From: Terriglobia bacterium | Lineage (GTDB): Bacteria > Acidobacteriota > Terriglobia > Terriglobales > Acidobacteriaceae | Assembly: GCA_021325035.1 (NCBI GenBank) | Contig: JAJPHW010000062.1 | Location: 1-64,000 of the forward strand | Direction of reading: 5' to 3' | Length of the DNA stretch: 64,000 nt | In this document: positions 55,417 through 62,451 of the stretch, piece by piece | Layout: each line of letters begins with the position of its first letter | Numbering within the stretch: position 1 is the first letter of the stretch | Notes under the pieces: model-generated | Told to the model about the DNA's origin: nothing | The model's input: the letters and a program-made list of their open reading frames with translations, nothing else | Databases searched by the model: none | Position numbers and translations under genes: made by a program

Positions 55417-55965
55417 GTGCTAAGACGAACTCGAGTTTCCGCTTTGGTCAGCCTTGCTCTTGCTTTGGTGACCTCTGCCGCTTGCCGCAAACACCATAAT
55501 TCGGAAGCGGACGGGCCGCTCGCTGTACGTGTTTACCGGGACCCCGCGAGTCCTTCTTCCGCATTGTTGGTTCAGGCGACAAAACAATTTGTTTCCAGCC
55601 ACCCGCATGCAGCCAATAATCGGAAGCTAATGATTTCGCTTTCAGCATCCACTTCCTACACTTCGGGTTTGTCATCACTCGAAGAAATTCGTCCCCAAAT
55701 CGTAATTCTCAATGCTGAAGCTGATTTGCCATCAGATTCTCCTGTGCGCAGCCATTTAGGCGATGCCGAGACTATATGCGGATCAAATCCCGCATATCTC
55801 CCGGATTGGAATACTCCCGAAGAACGCGATTCTGCCCTACAATTTCTGCAATTTCTACGTGACCACTGTGTACAGCCAGCACCGGCTTCTCAGCCGGCTG
55901 CGCCTTCGCAGAACGCCCCCACTCCCACGTCACCGACCCACACACCAGCTCCCACAAATCCGTAA
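55417..55965 (+). CDS. putative lipoprotein
   Basis: The 182-residue protein starts at a GTG and has a signal with lipobox VTSAAC ending at Cys22. The central part (about residues 35-145) contains VRVYRDPASPSSALLVQ and a beta-alpha pattern with IVILNAEADLPSDSP that hints at an extracellular solute-binding-like core, but it is too short for a complete one. The C-terminus is an Ala/Pro/Thr-rich low-complexity tail. I cannot name a family. Confidence 0.65.
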   Translation: MLRRTRVSALVSLALALVTSAACRKHHNSEADGPLAVRVYRDPASPSSALLVQATKQFVSSHPHAANNRKLMISLSASTSYTSGLSSLEEIRPQIVILNAEADLPSDSPVRSHLGDAETICGSNPAYLPDWNTPEERDSALQFLQFLRDHCVQPAPASQPAAPSQNAPTPTSPTHTPAPTNP

Positions 55966-56020
55966 GTGGATTAATCCAGTAGAACTAGGTTGTTAAGGTG
56001 ATAGTTTGGCGGAAACAACA

Positions 56021-56050
56021 TTCACGGGACGCCCCCCAGCGTCCCGTGAA
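56021..56050. repeat. perfect 12-bp-stem inverted repeat
   Basis: TTCACGGGACGC (56021-56032) and GCGTCCCGTGAA (56039-56050) are exact complements around a CCCCCA loop, followed by CAAAAAA. There is no T-run on the plus strand, so it is more likely a REP-like palindrome or a stable RNA hairpin than a classical terminator. Confidence 0.75.
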
Positions 56051-56285
56051 CAAAAAATGTGTGATGACGAAGGGTTGTCTGTCCACACATCTTCCGTCCT
56101 TGCGCTTTCCTTGAAGCTCGCCGGAGGGACTCGGTCCGCAGATTCAAGAAAAAGCAAGAGACGAGCTTTTAAATATCAACAAAGTGTTTGTTTACAATCA
56201 CTTGACAGCGAAATCCGCGATGCGGCTTACCCCACTACTAGCCGCGCTCATAAAACTTATGGTCACAGTTCTCGCGATTGTCAGC

Positions 56286-56291
56286 TATAAT
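56286..56291 (+). promoter_or_regulatory. putative -10 box of the HTH-TPR gene
   Basis: A perfect TATAAT 72 bp before the ATG at 56364, in an otherwise AT-rich stretch. The -35 region at the right distance (GGTCACAG) is a poor match, so this is a suggestion only. Confidence 0.35.
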
Positions 56292-56363
56292 GTATGAGTC
56301 TCCCCTCCCCCCGAGCAAGGGACAACTCAGGTCAATACAGGGCAAAACAGGGCAGATTTAGGC

Positions 56364-57869
56364 ATGTCAGCCATTAGTGATCCGCTCGCGGGGAAAAAAC
56401 GTCTCGACTCTTGGAAGGAAATCGCTTCTTTCTTTGGACGAGACGAACGCACCGTCAAGCGTTGGGAAAAAGAACGCGCACTTCCCGTCTATCGCGTGCC
56501 AGGCAGCGCACGTGGCGGAGTCTTCGCCTATGCCGATGAACTTACGCGTTGGCTGGAGGGATCCGAGAATGGCCATGATACCTCCAATGGCATTTCGCAG
56601 GTAACGTCAGCGAGTTCTTCTTCACACAAATCAGAGGGGTCTTCCTCACACAAACTAGTCCAAATGGCTAGCCCGTTGGTTGGCATACCACGTTTGGCAG
56701 TGCAACAACCTACTTCAGAATCGGCCGTTACACCAAAATCGAAATCATTCAGCGTCGCGAATGCAAAAACTCTACTTTGGCTGGCGTCAGGGGTGGCAGC
56801 CGTCTTAGCTATAGTTTTTTTCGTGGGCAGCCACCGTTCTATCCTTTTCAGGACGGCGCTGGCCGCTCCGCATCGCCCCATCGCGGAAGCGCAGGATTTA
56901 TATCTGGATGGACGGTACCACTGGAATAAGCGCACTCCCGACGACCTCAATCAAGCCGTAGATCTGTTCACGCAAGCGATTGTGCGCGACCCCAGCTATG
57001 CGCAGGCCTATGTGGGCCTTGCCGATTGCTACAACTTGCTCCGCGAATTCAGCGTGATGCCGCCCGGCGAAGCTTACCCACGAGCATTAGCGGCGGCGCA
57101 AAAGGCAGTTGAGCTCGACCCCAACTCGGCTGACGCTCATACATCATTAGCTTTCGCGCTTTTCTGGGGAAAAATGGACGTGGCGGGCGGTGAGCGCGAA
57201 TTTCAGCGGGCGATCGCGCTCGATCCCAACAACACCAGAGCGCATCACTGGTACGGGACGTTTTTGAACGAAATTGGACAGCGCCAGCGAGGACTGGAAG
57301 AACTTAGTCGTGCGCAACAGCTTGATCCTTCTTCGCCGGCGGTTCTGGCGGACAAAGCACTGTTGTTATATGCGGTTGGACGCGCCGATGACGGCGTAGC
57401 GCTCCTCAAACAAATCGAAACCAGCGACCCGGCGTTTCTTTCGGCGCATAACTATTTAAGCTGGATTTATTTCGACCGGCATGACGCTCATAATTACTTC
57501 CGTGAAGCAGAGATAGCATCTCGCATTCAACATAACACCGAGGCTCAAAGCGACTTAGCCAATCAGGAAAAAGCCTTTGCGTCGAAGGGATTTCAAGGAG
57601 TGCTCGAATACAAACTGCGTGAAGATCAGAAGTTGCTCGCTCATGACCGGGGAAGCGAGTATGCAGTCGCCATCGATTTCGCCCTTCTGGATGATAGTTC
57701 CGATGCGCTCAAGCACCTAGCCGCAGCCGTTGACCGGCATGAATATGCGGTAACTTCGATCACGACCAACTTTTCGCTGAACAGTCTGCACAGCAGCCCG
57801 ATTTTCAACCAACTCGTTGCCAAAGTCGGACTTCCGCCGGTGGCTCCCATGACCAATCCAGTTCACTAA
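56364..57869 (+). CDS. membrane HTH-TPR protein (ToxR/CadC-like layout)
   Basis: This 501-residue protein opens with an excisionase/MerR-like helix-turn-helix (about residues 12-65: DSWKEIASFFGRDERTVKRWEKERALPVYRVPG). A Ser-rich linker comes next, then one membrane helix (about 137-155), then TPR repeats (about 175-500; for example ALFWGKMDVAGGEREFQRAIALDPNN and LSRAQQLDPSSPAVLADKALLLYAVGR). The DNA-binding part would be cytoplasmic and the TPRs periplasmic. This suggests a membrane-embedded one-component regulator; the target genes are unknown. Confidence 0.85.
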   Translation: MSAISDPLAGKKRLDSWKEIASFFGRDERTVKRWEKERALPVYRVPGSARGGVFAYADELTRWLEGSENGHDTSNGISQVTSASSSSHKSEGSSSHKLVQMASPLVGIPRLAVQQPTSESAVTPKSKSFSVANAKTLLWLASGVAAVLAIVFFVGSHRSILFRTALAAPHRPIAEAQDLYLDGRYHWNKRTPDDLNQAVDLFTQAIVRDPSYAQAYVGLADCYNLLREFSVMPPGEAYPRALAAAQKAVELDPNSADAHTSLAFALFWGKMDVAGGEREFQRAIALDPNNTRAHHWYGTFLNEIGQRQRGLEELSRAQQLDPSSPAVLADKALLLYAVGRADDGVALLKQIETSDPAFLSAHNYLSWIYFDRHDAHNYFREAEIASRIQHNTEAQSDLANQEKAFASKGFQGVLEYKLREDQKLLAHDRGSEYAVAIDFALLDDSSDALKHLAAAVDRHEYAVTSITTNFSLNSLHSSPIFNQLVAKVGLPPVAPMTNPVH

Positions 57870-57918
57870 TCGAACCGCTGAATGCTAATTCAAGAACCTG
57901 TGAACGTTGTTTGTAATT

Positions 57919-58734
57919 TCAAAACATTGCGCTGATATCGCGAAAGCTTACAGCTTCATCGGCAAAGTTGAACGTTCCGCGTTCCTTCATCTCCTTTGCC
58001 GCGCGCAGGAAAGCACCCAATGCGGCGCGACATAAGGCACTGCCCACACTAATGCGCTTGACTCCAATTGCTTCAAGCTCTGGTTTCGTGAACCGCACGC
58101 CCGCCAATCCCATCAAGACGTTCACAGGGCGATCTACAGATTTCACGACGGTCGCGATATCTTCTTTGGTGGTGAGTCCCGGCGCATAAAGGACGTCTGC
58201 TCCCGCTTCCTGATACGCCTGCAAACGTTCAATCGTATCTTTCAAATTGAGCCGCCCATGCAAGTAGTTCTCCACACGTGCGGTTAGCATAAAAGGAAAT
58301 TTTTGAGCGTGGGCTGCTTCCGCAGCGGCCCGTACTCGTTCGGCTGCGTGCTTTAAGTCATAGATCGGATTGTCGGACTTTCCTGTTGCATCTTCAATCG
58401 AGCCGCCAGATGCGCCGGCAGCCGCCGCGAGCCGAATGGTCTCGGCAGCAACTTCGGGAGCGTCGCCGAATCCATTTTCGAGGTCTGCATTCACAGGTAG
58501 GTCGGTGGCCGAGGAAATCGCTGCGATATGCTCAAGAACTTGATTGCGGCTGACCGCGTTATCACGCTGGCCGATACTGAAGGCATGGCCCGCACTCGTG
58601 GTGGCCAATGCTTCAAATCCCAAGTGCGCCAGTATGCGCGCAGTGCCTATATCCCAGGGATTGGGCAAAAGAAACACTCCCGTGCGCTCGTGTAATTTGC
58701 GATATGCGTTTGCTTTTTCCGACTGATTCAACAT
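57919..58734 (-). CDS. PEP mutase / isocitrate lyase family enzyme
   Basis: This 271-residue TIM-barrel protein fits the PEP mutase/isocitrate lyase superfamily: LLPNPWDIGTARIL, the acidic metal-binding segments VNADLENGFGD and GGSIEDATG, and ARVENYL later in the barrel. It lacks the KKCGH motif of true isocitrate lyases, so it is more like carboxyphosphonoenolpyruvate phosphonomutase-type or 2-methylisocitrate-lyase-like homologues. The reaction cannot be assigned. The NIPSNAP gene starts 3 bp upstream on the same strand. Confidence 0.85.
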   Translation of the reverse strand: MLNQSEKANAYRKLHERTGVFLLPNPWDIGTARILAHLGFEALATTSAGHAFSIGQRDNAVSRNQVLEHIAAISSATDLPVNADLENGFGDAPEVAAETIRLAAAAGASGGSIEDATGKSDNPIYDLKHAAERVRAAAEAAHAQKFPFMLTARVENYLHGRLNLKDTIERLQAYQEAGADVLYAPGLTTKEDIATVVKSVDRPVNVLMGLAGVRFTKPELEAIGVKRISVGSALCRAALGAFLRAAKEMKERGTFNFADEAVSFRDISAMF

Positions 58735-58737
58735 TCA

Positions 58738-59076
58738 TCACGCTTTCTGTGCCGGCAGAATTCCCAGCGTTCCATCCACGAGCTCGACAAAGTTTCTCTC
58801 TTCGCGCAGGATGAGACGCTTGCTCTGCGCCATCGCGAAATTTTCGCAAGCTTCCGCGTCTGTTTTCAGAGATGCTCTATAACGTTCATACGACGCAAGA
58901 CTATCGAAGGCAATCAATCCCCAGGCGATGTCATTTGTGCCTTCGTGGGGCAGAAAATATCCGATCAGATGGCCGCCACATCGGGGAATGATTCGGCCCC
59001 AATTTTCTGCATACTTTCTGAATTCTTCCTTTTGGAACGGATCGATTTGGTAGCGAATGACGCAGGTGATGGCCAT
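58738..59076 (-). CDS. NIPSNAP family protein
   Basis: The ATG at 59076 has AAGGAGCG in front and gives 112 residues of the ferredoxin-like NIPSNAP/dimeric alpha-beta-barrel fold: [24 protein letters not shown], then [18 protein letters not shown], and [20 protein letters not shown]. Bacterial members have no known reaction. It stands 3 bp from the PEP mutase-like gene, so they are probably co-expressed. Confidence 0.85.
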   Translation of the reverse strand: MAITCVIRYQIDPFQKEEFRKYAENWGRIIPRCGGHLIGYFLPHEGTNDIAWGLIAFDSLASYERYRASLKTDAEACENFAMAQSKRLILREERNFVELVDGTLGILPAQKA

Positions 59077-59178
59077 GAACGCTCCTTTACCGGACAAGAT
59101 GGCACCCATTATGCCAACTCACAGGCCAGAACAGTTCATGAATTAACGAACTATGGATGCAAGAGATAATGCAACTTC

Positions 59179-61053
59179 CTACTTCGAGGGACTTGCTTGC
59201 AGAACCTTCAATCGTTCTTGCGCTTTTGCGGCGGTGGCGGCATCTGGCTGTTCTTGCAAGACGATTTGATACTGGGCGATGGCTTTTTCCCTTTGCTCAG
59301 GAAGAGTCGCCAGCGTATCGGCGTAATACATGTGAACTTCGATATTTTTTGGATCAATCTTGAGCGCTTTTTCATATTCTGCCAATGCGTCCTGCATACG
59401 GCCCGGCGTCTGTCCCAGGGAAATCGCCAGCAGTTCATGTGTTTTCGCGTCTTTAGGCTTCATCTTCACCGCTGTCTCGAATTCTGAAACAGCTTCTGGC
59501 ATGCGCCCCGGGATCTGAGCAAAAATCATGCCTAAATTGGTATGCGCGATGGCAAGGCTTGGGTCATACTGCAGCGCGAGATGATATTCCGCAACAGCAT
59601 CCTGCAAACGTCCAGCCATCTGCCAGTAAGCATTGCCCAAGTTCAAATGTGCATTGGCGTGATCGGGTTTGATTTCAAGTGACTCTTGAAACTGCTCCGC
59701 CGCATCGGGTAAACGGCCGGGAATTTGGGCCAAAACAATGCCCAAATTGTTGTGCATCATCCAGCTATCCGGATTCCGTTTCAACATGGCTCGATACAGG
59801 GTTTCGCTGTCACGATACAAACTGCTCTGCTCGAAGGTCTGAAATCCGAGAATGAGCAACAGCCCTCCACCGACCGCATAAACCGCTGAGTTACTCGACG
59901 TAATGGACTGAGTACCTTGCGTAATCAGCCACGCTGCCGGTACGACCATTCCCAGTAATGCCAGGTATTGAAAGTGGTCAGCCACGTAGGAATATCGAAA
60001 GGGGTAAACGTGCAAAAAGCCGAGCACTGGGAACAACGTTCCAGCGAAAAATAAAAATCCAGCAAGCGGTCCCCGCCACGATCGGCGAACAGCCAAAAAG
60101 ATCAATCCGGCAGCCGCAACAATCACCAAGAACAGGTATGAGTATTGCCACCATGCTCCCGTGTCAATCTGCCAATGTGGGTAAGAAAAAATCAGATCGA
60201 CAGGCCATAGCGCCTTACCGACGTAAAAGCAGAGGATTCTCCCAGCCAAAAGAAGATGCTGCAAAAGGGACAACTCATATCCCCCGCCCTTCGCGCCGAT
60301 ATAGGTGCGCTCCACCCATGCCGTAAACAACCCAGCGCCTGCGCCTATCACAAACCACGGCAACAAAGGCGTGACATCCCGCTTCCACTCAAGCCTTCCT
60401 CTTTTCCACCAAAACACAACCAGCAAAGCGGCCGGCAAGGTCGCCGTGACCGATTTACTCATCAGAGCCAGAAGAAATAACCCTAGTGCCGCAAAATATT
60501 GTGACTTTTTCCTGCTTTGATCGAAGCTTAAGTACACCAATGCAGCCGCCAGATAAAATACGCCGGACAGCGTACTCTTTTGTTCAGAGATCCAAGCCAC
60601 GGCTTCAACGCATACGGGATGCAGCGCAAAAATCCATCCCGCCAGCCAGGCGCCATTTACTTGCAGCTTGCGCACGATCAAGACAACCAGACACGCGGAA
60701 ATACAATGCTGGAGTAAATTTGTCAGGTGATACCCAATGAGCGCGTCGCCCCACAATCGGTGTTCGATCCAAAATGCGCTGTGTAGCAGTGGGTAATATT
60801 GCTGCGTTGCTCCCAGTTCAAACCAAATACGCCACAATCCATGCAGAGAGCGCATTTCGGGAGAAGTAATGTGGGCAATGTCGTCCCATAACATGCCTCC
60901 ATGCAACATCGGCCAGTAGGCGATGAAAGCCGAGACGAATACGGCGGCGAAGCCGGCGATATCGCGAGTAGATATCCCAAAGGCTGGGATTTCAGCATAA
61001 GATCCCTGCTCACGTTTCACATCATTTTTAGGATTTTTAGCCGAGACTTTCAA
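59179..61053 (-). CDS. TMTC-like GT-C membrane protein with C-terminal TPRs
   Basis: This 624-residue protein has an N-terminal GT-C part with 10-11 transmembrane helices and the acidic GGMLWDDIAHI motif after helix 1, then a soluble TPR part from about residue 445. The layout is that of eukaryotic TMTC O-mannosyltransferases. Four to five TPR units are 35 residues long, one more than standard, and share a PGR turn between helices A and B (AQIPGRMPEA and similar). It may glycosylate exported proteins. It is divergent from the GT-C gene at 61183. Confidence 0.83.
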   Translation of the reverse strand: MKVSAKNPKNDVKREQGSYAEIPAFGISTRDIAGFAAVFVSAFIAYWPMLHGGMLWDDIAHITSPEMRSLHGLWRIWFELGATQQYYPLLHSAFWIEHRLWGDALIGYHLTNLLQHCISACLVVLIVRKLQVNGAWLAGWIFALHPVCVEAVAWISEQKSTLSGVFYLAAALVYLSFDQSRKKSQYFAALGLFLLALMSKSVTATLPAALLVVFWWKRGRLEWKRDVTPLLPWFVIGAGAGLFTAWVERTYIGAKGGGYELSLLQHLLLAGRILCFYVGKALWPVDLIFSYPHWQIDTGAWWQYSYLFLVIVAAAGLIFLAVRRSWRGPLAGFLFFAGTLFPVLGFLHVYPFRYSYVADHFQYLALLGMVVPAAWLITQGTQSITSSNSAVYAVGGGLLLILGFQTFEQSSLYRDSETLYRAMLKRNPDSWMMHNNLGIVLAQIPGRLPDAAEQFQESLEIKPDHANAHLNLGNAYWQMAGRLQDAVAEYHLALQYDPSLAIAHTNLGMIFAQIPGRMPEAVSEFETAVKMKPKDAKTHELLAISLGQTPGRMQDALAEYEKALKIDPKNIEVHMYYADTLATLPEQREKAIAQYQIVLQEQPDAATAAKAQERLKVLQASPSK

Positions 61054-61182
61054 AAGCGCCTGGATTCCTCACTATTCGACGAATTCTTCTTGATCCTCAA
61101 ACTGCAATATTTGCTGGTGACATTGTATAGTGGGCGACTTCAAGCCTTGCAAAGAACATCCGGATGATGCAACCTCGTTGAA

Positions 61183-62451
61183 ATGGCCCAGTCCCGGCGA
61201 GTCCCCAAACACAGGTTAACCACAGGCTATGGGATCGTTCTCGTCGCCCTTATCTTGCGCATTGGCTGGATACTCCTTGCCCATACCTACCGATTTAAAA
61301 CCGTGGACGACAATTTTGGCTTCGGATTTGAAATGGGCCGGATTGGACGTTCGCTGGCTCTAGGAGGTGGATTTGGCAACCCATTTGATGGCATCACTGG
61401 CCCGACAGCCTGGGAACCTCCGCTCTACCCGTATTTAATCGCGGGCATATTCAAAGTTTTTGGAATTTATACGCGCGCCTCGGCCATCTTCCTGTTGTGC
61501 ATCAGCAGCATATTTTCAGCGCTGACGTGCATACCGATCTTGCTAATCGGCAAGCGGTGTTTTGATGAACGAGTGGCAAAATGGAGCGCATGGGCCTGGG
61601 CAGTGCTTCCTCCGGTGATTTTTTGGTGCACGCGCTGGGTATGGGAGACAAGCCTGGCGGCCTTGCTGCTTGCGTTAATTTTCTGGTTGACGCTCAACCT
61701 CGAACAAATGAACGGATTCACGATCTGGGCTGGATGGGGGTCGCTATGGGGGATTGCAGCACTAACAAATACTTCCCTATTGGCATTTTTGCCGGCCGCC
61801 GGCCTTTGGGCTGGGTATCAGCGTTCAAAAAGTTCAAAACAGTCTTTTAGCAGGGTACTTTTGGCTGCGTTGATGTTCACTTTGTGCATAGGCCCGTGGC
61901 TGATACGGAATCAACGCACATTTGGGCAGTTTATTTTTATCCGTTCAAACTTCGGCGCAGAGCTTCGACTGGGCAATGGGCCGGGAGCGACGGGCACGTG
62001 GATGGATTACCTCCACCCTACAAAAAATCCCGAGCAACTAGAGCTTTACCAGCAGATGGGTGAACTCGCCTACGTTGCCGAGCGCAAGCGCGAAGCGATG
62101 ACATTTATCCGCGAGGACTATGGAAGATTTCTGTGGCTTAGCTCAAAGCGCTTTGCTTATTACTGGGGTGGGTTGCCACAGCCCGATAAAACCTTGCCGC
62201 AAACCCTGCTTAAGAATTCATGGCTGTTTGCGACATCTTTGCTGGCTTTTTGGGGGCTTTGGCGCGCAATTCGCGAACAGAGACCTGGCGCATGGTTGCT
62301 TCTTTTGCTGATCTTGTCTTATCCGACCATTTATTACATCACTTTTGCCCATCCACGGTACCGGCATCCCATTGAGCCAGAAATCGCCCTGCTGATTGTT
62401 TATGGCCTGACATCTCGAGGAAAAAGCGAGGGCCATGAAATTCAAGATTGA
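61183..62451 (+). CDS. GT-C-type membrane glycosyltransferase-like protein
   Basis: This 422-residue protein has about ten hydrophobic segments, VDDNFGFGFEMGRIGRSLALG after helix 1 and TAWEPPLYPYLIAGIFKV, all as in GT39-like GT-C enzymes. It is a paralogue of the gene at 38319 (shared PWLIRN, IRSNFGAELRLGN and YRHPIEPE blocks). Its stop overlaps the start of the TonB-receptor gene by 17 bp, so the two are likely co-transcribed. Confidence 0.78.
   Translation: MAQSRRVPKHRLTTGYGIVLVALILRIGWILLAHTYRFKTVDDNFGFGFEMGRIGRSLALGGGFGNPFDGITGPTAWEPPLYPYLIAGIFKVFGIYTRASAIFLLCISSIFSALTCIPILLIGKRCFDERVAKWSAWAWAVLPPVIFWCTRWVWETSLAALLLALIFWLTLNLEQMNGFTIWAGWGSLWGIAALTNTSLLAFLPAAGLWAGYQRSKSSKQSFSRVLLAALMFTLCIGPWLIRNQRTFGQFIFIRSNFGAELRLGNGPGATGTWMDYLHPTKNPEQLELYQQMGELAYVAERKREAMTFIREDYGRFLWLSSKRFAYYWGGLPQPDKTLPQTLLKNSWLFATSLLAFWGLWRAIREQRPGAWLLLLLILSYPTIYYITFAHPRYRHPIEPEIALLIVYGLTSRGKSEGHEIQD

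Larger units (their letters stand above)
55966..56363. other. intergenic region with hairpin and promoter-like elements
   Basis: These 398 bp hold a perfect 12-bp-stem hairpin at 56021-56050, a TTGACA at 56202, and a TATAAT at 56286, upstream of the HTH-TPR gene. I see no reading frame worth calling; a 94-codon frame runs through the hairpin and is rejected. Confidence 0.6.

Noticed and set aside
56006-56290. 94-codon frame in the intergenic region before the HTH-TPR gene
   Set aside because: It runs through the 12-bp hairpin and promoter-like elements and has no protein-like composition.
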